Positions 7,854 to 16,188 are shown, counted from the stretch's first letter. The stretch is DNA of 64,000 nt from CAWDNM01 sp964521195 (GCA_964521195.1 CAZFRE010000001.1:599359-663358); one strand, 5' to 3'. Made by a program: numbers and translations. The notes: generated by a model from the sequence alone, not told the origin.

Positions 7854-8716
7854 GCGTGCGGTCAGCCGTCGAGGCACTGCGGGGCGAGCCGTCGGGATTC
7901 GTCAGCGGACTGTCGTGGATTCCCGAGCCGGTGCTCGATCGCGTCGCCGCCGAGACGGACTCGGCGGGAGGGTCCGCTTCGCTTGCAGCGCTCGCCGCGT
8001 CGATCCCGGTCGATCTCGCGTTCGTGGATGCCGGTCTCAGTGACGCTGCCGAAGCAGTGACAGCTCTGCATGAGGTCGATGTCGCCGCGATCTGGGCTGT
8101 CGAAGGCGTCTTCTCGCGAGTCGCCCGGACGCTGGGGTGGACCGAGACGTTGCGGGCGACGGCGGCCGAGCCCGGCGTGCTCGCCGCACGCCTCGACGAG
8201 GCGTTGCACGAGGCGCTCCAGAGTGCACGACGCGCGCGCGATGCCGGTGCGGACGCTCTGCTGGTAGGCGACGACCTCGCCGGTCCGGCGGGGCCGTTCC
8301 TCTCGCCAGACTACGTGCTCGACGCGCTGCTCCCTGCGTACCGCCGGCTCGCGCTCGAAGCAGGTGAGATGTCAGTCCCCGCACTCTTCCATTCCGACGG
8401 CGAGATCCGCGCGCTGCTGCCCGGGCTCTCGCGCGCAGGCTACGCGGGGGTGCATCTCGCTGGTCTCGACGCCGACGCCTTCGAGGGCGCCGCCGCTTCA
8501 GCACGTCGAGCCGGCCTCGTCGTCCTTGGCGGCATCGCAGCAGCGACCGTCGCCGGAGGCGCTCGAGCCGCGGGCGAGCACGCCGCTCGGGTCGCGTCGT
8601 CGCTCGGCACCGTGATCGTCTGCGATGATGGAGGCATCACGGGCTACGATGAGCTCGTTGAGTTCGTGGCAGCGGTAGGCGTCGCACGTGACGCGTACCG
8701 GACGCTGCAGGGCTAG
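7850..8716 (+). CDS. Uroporphyrinogen decarboxylase superfamily protein
   Basis: 288 residues, coupled to the previous gene by a 4-base overlap. The core AGADALLVGDDLAGPAGPF then LSPDYVLDALLPAYRRL, and FHSDGEIRALLPGLSRAGY, are the two signature blocks of the UroD/MtaA superfamily (GDDlg..gplisP ... PyykrL, and HsDGni...ip.l.eaG). The superfamily includes haem-pathway uroporphyrinogen decarboxylases and corrinoid methyltransferases that use Zn. The N-terminus is shorter than in true HemE (about 340 residues) and no other haem gene is near, so a HemE role is unlikely. The Zn-binding HxC motif of the methyltransferases is replaced by HSD. The real substrate cannot be named. Confidence 0.7.
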   Translation: MSVRSAVEALRGEPSGFVSGLSWIPEPVLDRVAAETDSAGGSASLAALAASIPVDLAFVDAGLSDAAEAVTALHEVDVAAIWAVEGVFSRVARTLGWTETLRATAAEPGVLAARLDEALHEALQSARRARDAGADALLVGDDLAGPAGPFLSPDYVLDALLPAYRRLALEAGEMSVPALFHSDGEIRALLPGLSRAGYAGVHLAGLDADAFEGAAASARRAGLVVLGGIAAATVAGGARAAGEHAARVASSLGTVIVCDDGGITGYDELVEFVAAVGVARDAYRTLQG

Positions 8717-8751
8717 ACGCACGTTCACCTCTGACCAGCAAGGAGCCGCAC

Positions 8752-9240
8752 ATGCCTCACCCCCTCCGCCGAGAAGACCGCGCCATCACCGATCCGGCCC
8801 AGATCGATGCGATCCTCGCCGGTGCGCGCTACGCGACCATCGCGCTCGCGGACGGTGACGAGCCCTATGTCGTCACCCTGTCCTGCGGTTACGACGCGGC
8901 GGGCGAGCGACTCCTCTTCCACGTCGCTCCGGTCGGGCGCAAGCTCGACATCATCGCGCGCAACAACCGAGCCTGCGCGACGGTCGTCGATGACCTCGGC
9001 TACAACGAGGGCGCGTGCGAGCATCCGTTCCGCTCGGTGGTGATGGAAGGGCGCATGCGTCTCATCGACGATCCTGCCGAGATGCGTGCCGCAATGCGCG
9101 TGCTAATCGGCCAGCTCGAGGGCGTGTCGGATGCCGAGACGGTCTACGCGCGCAACAAGCTCGACGACGACGCGGCGCTCGCTCGGTTTCGGATGCTCGC
9201 GTTCGAGATCGAGGACGTGTGCGCGAAAGAGGGGATGTAG
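8752..9240 (+). CDS. Pyridoxamine 5'-phosphate oxidase-like flavoprotein (NimA-type)
   Basis: 162 residues with AGGAG just before the ATG. The layout matches PPOX-fold proteins of the NimA/nitroimidazole-resistance branch: a start ending in ALADGDEPYVVTLSCGYD, then LLFHVAPVGRKLDIIARN (flavin-binding strand-helix), CATVVDDLGYNEGACEHPFRSVVMEGRMRLI, and a C-terminal helix with a CAKE end. Family members bind FMN or F420 and reduce small molecules, some of them nitro drugs; a role in drug inactivation here is not shown. It stands between the UroD-like gene and a membrane protein gene, all on the same strand. Confidence 0.82.
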   Translation: MPHPLRREDRAITDPAQIDAILAGARYATIALADGDEPYVVTLSCGYDAAGERLLFHVAPVGRKLDIIARNNRACATVVDDLGYNEGACEHPFRSVVMEGRMRLIDDPAEMRAAMRVLIGQLEGVSDAETVYARNKLDDDAALARFRMLAFEIEDVCAKEGM

Positions 9241-9305
9241 CCGCGCACGTGCGGTGACATGACGTGGGTATCAACTAGCGACGCCCGGCAGACTCGGAGG
9301 ATCCC

Positions 9306-9995
9306 ATGAACGCACCCGCTGCGACGGTCGACCGCCAGCATTACGCCCTGCAGACCATCTTCTCGTTCTTCCTCGGACTGATGGTCGTCGCATTCATCGG
9401 CGTCGGGGTGAACACGTTCTACCCGTCGCCGACGACCACGTACGAGAAGGAGCAGCAGGAGATCTCGCGCAAGATGGAGGCGCTCAACATCAAGACGACG
9501 CCGGGCGGAAGCCTCAGCGCGGCGGACCAGGCGCAGATGGCGGCGCTTCAGAAGCAGCAGAACGAGCTGCAGGACAAGATCGACGCCGAGATGAAGAACT
9601 GGGCGCGCAACACGAGCATCGTGCTCGTCCTCTTCGCGACCCTCGTCATGGGTGTCTCTCTCGTGCTGAGCGACCAGCTGCGGGTCATCTCGAACGGGTT
9701 GCTGCTCGGGGGCCTCTTCACGATGGTCTACGGTGCCGGTTGGGTAATCTTCTCGGGCAACTCCGTCGCGCGTTTTGCTGTGATCCTGTTCGCGCTCGTG
9801 GTCGCCATCGGGCTGGGCTATCTGAAGTTCGTGCGCAGCCGAGAGGACCGCGCACCCGCGGTGCCAGCCGCTCCAGGGGCAGCGATCGGCGTCGCCGATG
9901 ATGCTGCGGTCGCGGCACTTGCACAGCGCGTCGCAGCGCTGGAGCGGCGCGCGGAAGCCGCCGCCGCCGCGCTTGGTGGCGACGAACAACAGTAG
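9306..9995 (+). CDS. Coiled-coil membrane protein of unknown function
   Basis: 229 residues; CGGAGGA precedes the start. Predicted membrane helices lie at about 16-38, 104-122, 129-149 and 153-173. Between the first and second helix is an extracellular or cytosolic loop of about 65 residues rich in Glu, Lys and Gln (EKEQQEISRKMEAL ... QKQQNELQDKIDAEM) that should form a coiled coil. The C-terminal 55 residues start with a Pro/Ala linker and end in another Ala/Glu heptad stretch (AQRVAALERRAEAAAAAL). No enzymatic motif is visible. Family not recognised; the arrangement suggests a scaffold or oligomerising membrane protein. Confidence 0.8.
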   Translation: MNAPAATVDRQHYALQTIFSFFLGLMVVAFIGVGVNTFYPSPTTTYEKEQQEISRKMEALNIKTTPGGSLSAADQAQMAALQKQQNELQDKIDAEMKNWARNTSIVLVLFATLVMGVSLVLSDQLRVISNGLLLGGLFTMVYGAGWVIFSGNSVARFAVILFALVVAIGLGYLKFVRSREDRAPAVPAAPGAAIGVADDAAVAALAQRVAALERRAEAAAAALGGDEQQ

Positions 9996-10015
9996 GGCAC
10001 GTAGGAGCGCTTCTG

Positions 10016-10039
10016 CCCGGCACGCGAGGTCGTGTCGGG
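10016..10039 (+). terminator. Hairpin after the coiled-coil membrane protein
   Basis: CCCGGCACG and CGTGTCGGG pair over nine positions (one G-U) around a six-base loop, 21 bases after the stop. There is no T-run, so terminator function is only suggested. Confidence 0.35.
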
Positions 10040-10067
10040 CGCCGGGCGAGCATGATGGCCCGAACCG

Positions 10068-10185
10068 TGCTATGGTATGCAGTGTTGGGTCCGAAGGGGA
10101 CCCGTTTTGCGGCGTGACTTCCGCGAATGCGCGGAGATCGCGTCGCTTTGTTTATTGCCCTGCGGGGCAGGAGAGTGAGTTTCAG
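10068..10185 (+). promoter_or_regulatory. Extended -10 promoter and long leader of the cold-shock gene
   Basis: TGCTATGGT (10068-10076) is an extended -10 element. Transcription from about 10083 would give a roughly 100-base untranslated leader, as is usual for cold-shock mRNAs whose leader changes structure with temperature. The leader contains a GGGTCC ... GGGACCC hairpin near its start and a GGAG-type ribosome site before the ATG. Confidence 0.5.
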
Positions 10186-10389
10186 ATGGCTGAAGGTACA
10201 GTTAAGTGGTTCAACGCTGACAAGGGCTACGGCTTCATCTCGCGCGAGGATGGCGACGACCTGTTCGTCCACTTCTCCGAGATCCAGACCGATGGCTTCA
10301 AGACGCTGGACGAGGGCCAGGCTGTGACGTTCGACGTCAGCACCGGCCAGAACGGCAAGCTGCAGGCCACCAAGGTCTACGGCAAGTAG
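10186..10389 (+). CDS. cspA: Cold-shock protein (CspA family)
   Basis: 67 residues, a complete single cold-shock domain. Both RNA-binding motifs are intact: RNP1 as KGYGFIS and RNP2 as DLFVHF. Proteins of this family bind single-stranded RNA and DNA and melt mRNA structure at low temperature or during growth changes. Codon use is highly biased, as in strongly expressed genes. The gene stands alone between its own leader and a strong terminator. Confidence 0.97.
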   Translation: MAEGTVKWFNADKGYGFISREDGDDLFVHFSEIQTDGFKTLDEGQAVTFDVSTGQNGKLQATKVYGK

Positions 10390-10411
10390 TCAGCGCCAAC
10401 GCTGCATCTGT

Positions 10412-10442
10412 GAAGACCGGTCCCCTCGGGGGCCGGTCTTCT
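10412..10442 (+). terminator. Intrinsic terminator of the cold-shock gene
   Basis: GAAGACCGG(T)CCCC and GGGG(G)CCGGTCTTC form a stem of about 14 pairs with a tiny loop, followed by TTGCTTCT. Located 22 bases after the stop codon. Confidence 0.85.
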
Positions 10443-10498
10443 TGCTTCTCGAACGGGCATCAACGGTGTATGGACCGCCGGAAGAGAGGATCGCCGCC

Positions 10499-10867
10499 AT
10501 GAGCGAGTATCTGGAGATCGCGAGTGTCGTGGAATTTGAAGACGGCCAGATGCGGCAGGTGGCGGTCGACGGCCACGAACTGCTCATCGCCCGGGCGGGG
10601 GAGCGGTTCTTCGTCGCCGACGCCCGTTGTCCACACCTTCACGCGCACCTGGTCAAGGGTACGCTCGCGGGAACGGTCGTCACCTGTCCGCTGCACCACT
10701 CGCAGTTCGACTTGAGCGACGGACGCTGTGTCAGGTGGACGGACTTCAAGGGCGCGGTCAAGTCGATGGCCGAGTTCGCGCGCCATCCCCGACCGCTTCG
10801 TGTCTATGACGTGATCGTGGAGGACGGGAAGATCCTCGTCGGTCCTGAGAAGCCGCCGGCGACCTGA
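10499..10867 (+). CDS. Rieske-type [2Fe-2S] ferredoxin
   Basis: 122 residues, start ATG with GAGAGGA ahead. The Rieske cluster ligands are complete: C44-x-H46 in CPHLHAHL and C63-x2-H66 in CPLHHSQFDL, with the usual 16-residue spacing between boxes. The sequence resembles the small soluble Rieske proteins of the NirD/BphF type, which carry electrons to oxygenases or reductases; no partner enzyme gene is adjacent. No export signal is present, so it should be cytosolic. It follows the cold-shock terminator and precedes the promoter of the chemosensory cluster, so it is probably its own unit. Confidence 0.9.
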   Translation: MSEYLEIASVVEFEDGQMRQVAVDGHELLIARAGERFFVADARCPHLHAHLVKGTLAGTVVTCPLHHSQFDLSDGRCVRWTDFKGAVKSMAEFARHPRPLRVYDVIVEDGKILVGPEKPPAT

Positions 10868-10913
10868 GCGTTCTCGGTCGGCCGGTGCGCCATCTGCACT
10901 ACGGTCGCCGTGC

Positions 10914-10942
10914 TTACCAGCCGATAGAACGGGTGCTACGAT
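10914..10942 (+). promoter_or_regulatory. Candidate promoter of the chemosensory cluster
   Basis: TTACCA (10914-10919), a 17-base spacer and TACGAT (10937-10942), the latter preceded by TGC as an extended -10. It lies about 85 bases before the first gene of the cluster and is the only good promoter seen in front of it. Confidence 0.5.
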
Positions 10943-11025
10943 GACGTGCGAACGCTGCCGCGCTGTGCCCCAGCGTGTTTGGTGTCACCATCACACCGTC
11001 GACCGTGGTTCGAGGAGGACGATTC

Positions 11026-11772
11026 TTGGCGCTCGAGGGAAACCTCAAGGACTTCTCTCTCACCGACATGTTTCGGCTGCTGGCGTCCGGTTCCAAGTCC
11101 GGCACGCTGCACGTCGAGGGCACGGCGGGGGAGGGCATCGTCTGCTTCCGAGACGGGCAGGTCTTCCACGCGTCTTCAAGTGGCGCCGGCGAGACCGCCG
11201 GGAAGCGGCTGGTTCGTTCGGGCGTCATCTCGGACAAGCAACTGCGCCAGGCACAGGGCCTCATGAAGATCCAGAAGAAGGACAAGGCCGGCAGACGGCT
11301 GGGCCAGATCCTTGTGGACGAAGGCTACGTCGAGGCATCGGTGCTCGAGGAGTTCATCCGAGAACAGATCTCTGACGCTCTCTTCGACCTCATGCGCTGG
11401 GAAGAGGGCGAACTGCGCTTCGAGTCGGACGAGTTGTGCGCAGACGTCGATCTGGGCATGACCGTGAACATCGACGCCGTACTTGCGGACTCCGGTCGCC
11501 GGCTTGAGATGTGGAACAAGATCAAGGACAAGATACCGTCGATGGACACCCGTTTCGCGATGTCGGCGAACCCCGGCCAGAAGCCGGCGGACATACACCT
11601 GAAGCCTCGCGAATGGATGCTGCTGTGCTTCCTGCACGGCAGCCGTAGCGTGCGCGAGCTGGTCGAGATGACCGGCTACAACGACTTCGAGACGGCGAAG
11701 ACGCTCTACGGGATGTATGCAGGCGGCCTCATCGAAAAGGTGGGCCCCGCCGGAGAGTCTCTGGTGGAGTAG
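11026..11772 (+). CDS. DUF4388 domain protein, first gene of chemosensory cluster
   Basis: 248 residues if started at the TTG at 11026, chosen because GAGGAGG stands seven bases upstream and because the protein then begins MALEGNLKDFSLTDMFRLL, the normal start of DUF4388 (PatA-type) domains; the frame is open 51 bases further up to an ATG without a ribosome site. Residues 1-150 match the DUF4388 pattern (GTLHVEG ... GIVCFRDGQVFHA ... GEL.FE.DE). Residues 195-245 look like a winged helix (PREWMLLCFLHGSRSVRELVEMTGY). Such proteins accompany gliding or type IV pilus signalling in myxobacteria and cyanobacteria as response-linked regulators or scaffolds. The next gene begins two bases after its stop, so they are co-transcribed. 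Confidence 0.82.
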   Translation: MALEGNLKDFSLTDMFRLLASGSKSGTLHVEGTAGEGIVCFRDGQVFHASSSGAGETAGKRLVRSGVISDKQLRQAQGLMKIQKKDKAGRRLGQILVDEGYVEASVLEEFIREQISDALFDLMRWEEGELRFESDELCADVDLGMTVNIDAVLADSGRRLEMWNKIKDKIPSMDTRFAMSANPGQKPADIHLKPREWMLLCFLHGSRSVRELVEMTGYNDFETAKTLYGMYAGGLIEKVGPAGESLVE

Positions 11773-11774
11773 GC

Positions 11775-13379
11775 GTGTCGAATCCTGCCGACAGCCTGCG
11801 GAAGGATTTGACGCCCGAGGAGTTTCAGCGGTTCCGGGACTGGATCCACCACCATTCAGGAATCTACCTCGAGGAAAGCAAAGTCGACTCCCTGCGCATC
11901 TCACTCGTGACCCGTGCGACACGTTTCGGTTTCTTCGAGTACAGCGAGTACTTCGATGTGCTGTCGCGCAACGAGGACGAGTTCAAGGAACTCATGAACC
12001 TCGTGACGATCAATGAGACGTCGTTCTTCCGCTTCCCGGCCCAGTTCGACGCACTTCGCGACCGGGTCATTCCCGAGATATTGGAGTCCAAGGCCAAAGG
12101 CAGCCGCTCGTTTCGCGTCTGGTCGGCCGGCTGCTCGACGGGCGAGGAGCCCTATACGATCGCGATGACGTTGCTTGACTCGACGCTCGAGGCGCGCGGC
12201 ATACGCTCGGAGGTGCTCGGTACCGACGTCTCGACTCAGGCCCTGGACCGTGCCAAGGCCGCGGTGTACCCGGCCAAGGCGCTCGCCAGCCTGCCGCAGA
12301 ACACCGTGCAGCGTTGGTTCGAGCCCGTGAAGGGTGGGCACCGTCCGCGCGCACGTGCACGCGATGCGGTGGCGTTCTCGTACCACAACCTGATCAAGGA
12401 GCCGTACCCGGTCGTGTTCTCGTCCAACTGGGACGTCGTGTTCTGCCGCAACGTCACCATCTACTTCAGGCCCGACTCGACCCGCCGGGTCGTCAACAAC
12501 TTCTACGAATCCCTCAACCCCGGCGGCTATCTGTTCATCGGGCACTCGGAGACGCTCACGTCCATCTCGGACCGCTTTGAGCCGGTCGAGATGGGGGGCG
12601 TGTTCCTGTACCGCAAACCCCTGGCGAAGCCCAACATCTTCACCCCCGGATTCAGTGCCAAGCCGGTTCGAACCGAGCGTCCGCGCACGGCCGATCTACC
12701 GCGCACGGGGGAGGTCGGGTCATCACTCGGCCGGATCCCGCCGCGTGGGACGCCGGCCACGCCGCCGCGTACACAGCCGACGCCCGCACCGGCTCCGGCC
12801 AAACCCGCACCCAAGCCGATCGAAACGGTCGCTGGGCCTGGCTCGGAGGACGAACGCGCCGAGATCGATGCGCTCGTAGCCGAGGCGCACGACCTGCTCG
12901 AGAAGGCCGAGCCGGCGCGTGCGCGTTCCGTAGCCGAACTCGCGCTCGAGAAGGACCGCCGCCACGTCGGCGCGCTGCTCGCGAGAGCTCATGCGAATGC
13001 GGACAGCGGTGATCTCGAGGCGGCGATCGCCGACGCGACCGAGGCGCTCGGCATCAACCCGCTGCTCGCGTCGGCGCGCTACATCCTCGGCATCATCTAC
13101 CTGCGCCAAGACGACGCCGAGAGGGCGATCGCTGAGTTCAAGCGTACAATCTACATCGATCCCGACTTCGTGCTCGCCCACTTCAACCTGGCGAATCTTC
13201 ATCGCACGCAGGGCGCGTACGACGATGCGTGCCGCGAATACGAGAACTCACTCAGAGCGTTGTACCTCTCGCCAAACGGCGAATGGACGGCATTCCTGGG
13301 GGGCTTCAAGCCGGACTTGCTTGCCAAGACGTGCGAGCGCAGTCTGATAGAGTGTCGGAAAGGGTCAACCCGTCGCTAA
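11775..13379 (+). CDS. cheR: CheR-type chemoreceptor methyltransferase with C-terminal TPR repeats
   Basis: 534 residues, start GTG with GGAG overlapping the preceding stop. Residues 10-275 are a CheR methyltransferase: an N-terminal helical domain with NETSFFRFPAQF, the S-adenosylmethionine-binding loop WSAGCSTGEEPYTIAM, DVVFCRNVTIYF, and LFIGHSETL near the end. A Pro/Ala-rich linker follows (about 300-355), then roughly three tetratricopeptide repeats (about 365-500; for example NPLLASARYILGIIYLRQ). CheR methylates glutamates on chemoreceptors for adaptation; TPR fusions of this kind are typical of alternative or type IV pilus-type chemosensory systems, where the TPRs bind partner proteins. 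CheB at the end of the cluster supplies the opposing reaction. Confidence 0.92.
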   Translation: MSNPADSLRKDLTPEEFQRFRDWIHHHSGIYLEESKVDSLRISLVTRATRFGFFEYSEYFDVLSRNEDEFKELMNLVTINETSFFRFPAQFDALRDRVIPEILESKAKGSRSFRVWSAGCSTGEEPYTIAMTLLDSTLEARGIRSEVLGTDVSTQALDRAKAAVYPAKALASLPQNTVQRWFEPVKGGHRPRARARDAVAFSYHNLIKEPYPVVFSSNWDVVFCRNVTIYFRPDSTRRVVNNFYESLNPGGYLFIGHSETLTSISDRFEPVEMGGVFLYRKPLAKPNIFTPGFSAKPVRTERPRTADLPRTGEVGSSLGRIPPRGTPATPPRTQPTPAPAPAKPAPKPIETVAGPGSEDERAEIDALVAEAHDLLEKAEPARARSVAELALEKDRRHVGALLARAHANADSGDLEAAIADATEALGINPLLASARYILGIIYLRQDDAERAIAEFKRTIYIDPDFVLAHFNLANLHRTQGAYDDACREYENSLRALYLSPNGEWTAFLGGFKPDLLAKTCERSLIECRKGSTRR

Positions 13380-13442
13380 AGCGTATGGTCGCAAAGGGCG
13401 ATACAAGCACGGTAGGGGCAACTGGACGAGGGGAGTTTCTGC

Positions 13443-13823
13443 ATGGCGAACGCGCGCATCCTCGCGGTCGATGACAGCCCGACGATCCTTGAGATGATCA
13501 AGGCGATCCTGCTGTCGGGCGGCTACGAGGTGATCACGGCTACCGATGGAGCCGAGGCGCTCGAGACCGCGCGGGCAGAGATGCCCGACCTCATCCTTCT
13601 CGACGTGATGCTCCCGAAGCTCGATGGTTACCGCGTATGCCGTCTGCTCAAGTTCGACCAGAAGTACAAGGGCATCCCGATCATCATGCTCACCGCCAAG
13701 ACCGAGGAGCAGGCGATGGCGACCGGTATCCGTACCGGTGCCAACCAGTACCTCACGAAGCCGATCGAACCTGAGCGGCTCCTCTCGGCGGTCGCCGAGG
13801 AACTCGCCAAGGTCCAGGGATAG
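13443..13823 (+). CDS. Single-domain response regulator (CheY/PilH type)
   Basis: 126 residues, a receiver domain and nothing else. Phosphorylation site D54 in LLDVMLP, acidic pocket D10-D11, conserved T84 and K106 (YLTKP) are intact, so it should be phosphorylated. GGGGAG stands before the ATG. Between cheR and the pilB-like gene it is the likely diffusible output of the CheA encoded downstream, comparable to PilG or PilH rather than to flagellar CheY; the window holds no flagellar genes. Which protein it acts on is not known; the PilB-like neighbour is the obvious candidate. Confidence 0.93.
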   Translation: MANARILAVDDSPTILEMIKAILLSGGYEVITATDGAEALETARAEMPDLILLDVMLPKLDGYRVCRLLKFDQKYKGIPIIMLTAKTEEQAMATGIRTGANQYLTKPIEPERLLSAVAEELAKVQG

Positions 13824-13838
13824 ACGGGCCTCTCGGCA

Positions 13839-15683
13839 ATGGCTGAAGCGGCAACAATCGCCGGGCGCGTCCTCGACGCACTCGCAACATCGGGGCACAT
13901 CACCGCCGAGCAGCTGTCCGGTGCGCGCAGTGGCTCGCCTTCGGAAGGGGCTGCCGGACGCGGTCTCGTGGACCGCGGCCTGGTCACGGGCGCTCAGCTC
14001 GAGCGCGTGCTCGAGGACGTGATGGGTATTCCACGTGTCGACCTCGCAAGCTACGCGCCCGACGATGAGGCGCTTGCGCTCGTTCCGGCTGCGGTCGCGC
14101 GGTTCCGTGGGGTGCTCCCGCTCTTCGAGATCGAAGGCATCCTCACCGTTGCGATCAGCGACCCCATCGACATCTTCACCCTCGACGAGCTGGCGTACGA
14201 CCTGAGTCTCGAGGTCGAGCCCGTGCTCGCAGACGGCGTGGACGTTCACGCGGCCATCCGCCAGTACTACGGCGAAGGCACCGCCGTCGAGATATCGGAC
14301 TCCGAGACCGTCATCGCCGGCCCCCCGACCCACGACGAACTCGAGATTTCGGCCGCCGATTTCTTCGAGGTCGCCGAGGAGGACATAGCTCCGTCGGTCG
14401 CACCGACGGTGGCCGAGGTCGAAGCCGAACCTGAGGCGGACGTTCAGGTCCAGTCGGTTCAGGAGGTCATCGAGGCGGTATCGCCCGAGGGGCCCGCGAC
14501 CATCGACCTCGATGTTCTCGCTGTGGCCGACGACCGCAAGCTTGCGGTGCTCGTTGCTGACATCCTGGAGCAGGCGGTATCGCGCGGAGCGAACCGCATC
14601 CATGTCTTCCCGTACAAGAACGACTTCTTCCTGGTCTACCGCACGAAGGGGCGCCTCGAGAAGATCGCGAGCGCACCGCTCTCGATGCAGGGGCCGTTGA
14701 TCGACGGCTTCAAGGCGTGGGCGAAGCTCGGGCACGTACCCGCGGACGTGCCGGCCCTCGGACGACAGCACGCGGAGATCGGATCGCGAGCGCTCGTCGT
14801 CACCGTGTCGTCGGTTCCCACCGTCGCAGGGCAGCGACTCGTCGTGTCGCTGGCGCCCGCGCGTCCGGAGCCCCGCAGTCTCCTCGAGCTCGGCATGACC
14901 GATGCCGAGTCGCGCGCGCTGCAGGCGATGATCGAGCGCGGGCGCGGCATGCTGCTCGTCGCGGCGCCGGTCGCCGGAGGGCGCTCGAGCACCTACTACT
15001 CGCTGCTGCACCATGCCGCCGGCTCGGGCCGCACGGTCTACTCGGTCGAGCGCTCGATCGACTACGAGATCCCGGCGGTCGCCCAAGTGCTCGTGAATCC
15101 GGGCTCGCCGGTCGGCGCCGCTTCCTACTTCGCAGCGGGCATCCGGCAGGACACGGACGTGATGGCGATCGATTCGATGCAATCGGTCGAGGACGTTCAT
15201 CTCGCCATCGAGGCGGCCGGCCTCGGCAAGCTCGTCATCGCCACGTTCGCGGGCTCCGATATCGCGAGCGCCGTGCGCCGCATGCTCGACCTGGGGGCCG
15301 AGCCCGTTTCGCTCGGCAGCGCGCTGACGCTCGCGGTCGGTCAGCGGGTCGTCCGCACCAACTGCCCCAACTGCTCCGTCGATGAGAAGTCGCCGCTGTC
15401 TGACCTGATCCCCGGTGCTGAACGCGGCATGACCACGCGCAAAGGCACCGGCTGCCCCAACTGCGGCAAGAGCGGCTTTCAGGGTGCCACCGGCATCTTC
15501 GAGGTGCTGCCGTTCACCGAGCCGGTCCGTGCCGAGGTGGCGCGAGGCGGCACGGCGGCGAGTATCGACGCAGCCGCCCGGGCTGCGGGGATGCGCCCCA
15601 TGTCCGCGTCGGGTCTCGCGAAGGTCCGAGACGGCGTCGTGAGCGCCGAGGAGCTCGACCGCGTACTGAGATTCAGTGTGTGA
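13839..15683 (+). CDS. PilB/GspE-like protein with degenerate ATPase motifs
   Basis: 614 residues with the architecture of type IV pilus/type II secretion assembly ATPases: N-terminal MshEN domain (about 10-150), acidic linker (150-215), and a GspE core (about 220-600) including the tetracysteine zinc site CPNC ... CPNCG and the GxFEVL segment after it. The catalytic parts are lost: the Walker A position reads APVAGGRSS (376-384), with Arg in place of the invariant Lys at 382; the Walker B stretch reads VMAIDSMQS instead of a Gly-Glu-Ile-Arg-Asp type end; and the His-box LHTN is replaced by FAGS. The fold is otherwise well kept with no frame break, so it looks like a selected pseudo-ATPase rather than decay. 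It lies inside the chemosensory operon, 15 bases after the receiver gene. A role as a c-di-GMP- or receiver-binding signalling component is inference. Confidence 0.88.
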   Translation: MAEAATIAGRVLDALATSGHITAEQLSGARSGSPSEGAAGRGLVDRGLVTGAQLERVLEDVMGIPRVDLASYAPDDEALALVPAAVARFRGVLPLFEIEGILTVAISDPIDIFTLDELAYDLSLEVEPVLADGVDVHAAIRQYYGEGTAVEISDSETVIAGPPTHDELEISAADFFEVAEEDIAPSVAPTVAEVEAEPEADVQVQSVQEVIEAVSPEGPATIDLDVLAVADDRKLAVLVADILEQAVSRGANRIHVFPYKNDFFLVYRTKGRLEKIASAPLSMQGPLIDGFKAWAKLGHVPADVPALGRQHAEIGSRALVVTVSSVPTVAGQRLVVSLAPARPEPRSLLELGMTDAESRALQAMIERGRGMLLVAAPVAGGRSSTYYSLLHHAAGSGRTVYSVERSIDYEIPAVAQVLVNPGSPVGAASYFAAGIRQDTDVMAIDSMQSVEDVHLAIEAAGLGKLVIATFAGSDIASAVRRMLDLGAEPVSLGSALTLAVGQRVVRTNCPNCSVDEKSPLSDLIPGAERGMTTRKGTGCPNCGKSGFQGATGIFEVLPFTEPVRAEVARGGTAASIDAAARAAGMRPMSASGLAKVRDGVVSAEELDRVLRFSV

Positions 15684-15690
15684 GGATGCG

Positions 15691-16188
15691 ATGAGCAGGA
15701 GTGAGGAGATCATCATCCCCGTGGATGACCAGCACGTCGGAGTCGAGGATGCAGCGTCATCGGGCGAGGTCGCCCGCGCCGTGGCGTTCTTCCTCGGCGG
15801 ACAGCGCTACGCGCTGCCCCTCGAGCGCGTCAACGAGATCCAGCAGATCGTCGCCTTTTCGGAGACGCCGGAAGGCAGATCCTCCGTGGTGGGCATGGTC
15901 AATCTGCGCGGCAACGTGATTCCCGCCGTCGACATGCGCATGCTCGTGGGGCTCGACACGCAAGCGTACACGCTCGAGACCCCGATGATCATCACCGAGA
16001 CGCACGGCCAGACCGTCGCGCTCATCGTCGACGAGGTGCAAGACGTGCTCGAGCTGCCCGAGGGGTGCCTGCAGGAGGCGCCGCCTCTGCACGCGCTGTC
16101 GTCGAAGATGATCGGCGTCTGCCGGATGCCCGATGGACTGATGAACCTGCTCGACATAGATCTCCTGCTCGGGCTCAACCAGCTGTGA
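15691..16188 (+). CDS. cheW: CheW-like coupling protein 1
   Basis: 165 residues. The ATG at 15691 has GAGG nearby; the frame is open slightly upstream, across the stop of the previous gene. Residues 28-165 form a CheW domain: FFLGGQRYALPLERVNEIQQIV, VGMVNLRGNVIPAVDMRMLVGL, IITETHGQTVALIVDEVQDVLEL. The first 25 residues are polar and acidic. CheW proteins bridge chemoreceptors and CheA; with a second CheW gene next to it, this one may connect a different receptor or an accessory protein. Confidence 0.92.
   Translation: MSRSEEIIIPVDDQHVGVEDAASSGEVARAVAFFLGGQRYALPLERVNEIQQIVAFSETPEGRSSVVGMVNLRGNVIPAVDMRMLVGLDTQAYTLETPMIITETHGQTVALIVDEVQDVLELPEGCLQEAPPLHALSSKMIGVCRMPDGLMNLLDIDLLLGLNQL

Noticed and set aside
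7850..8716. UroD-like gene as hemE
   Set aside because: Short N-terminus, no haem gene nearby and an HSD in place of typical HemE or MtaA motifs; only the superfamily can be supported.
13839..15683. PilB-like gene as a decaying pseudogene
   Set aside because: The frame is intact, the zinc site and domain order are kept, and codon use is normal; the changes fall on catalytic residues only.
13365..15716. Long minus-strand open frame opposite the receiver and PilB-like genes
   Set aside because: Shadow frame with Arg/Asp/His-rich, low-complexity translation and no start signal.
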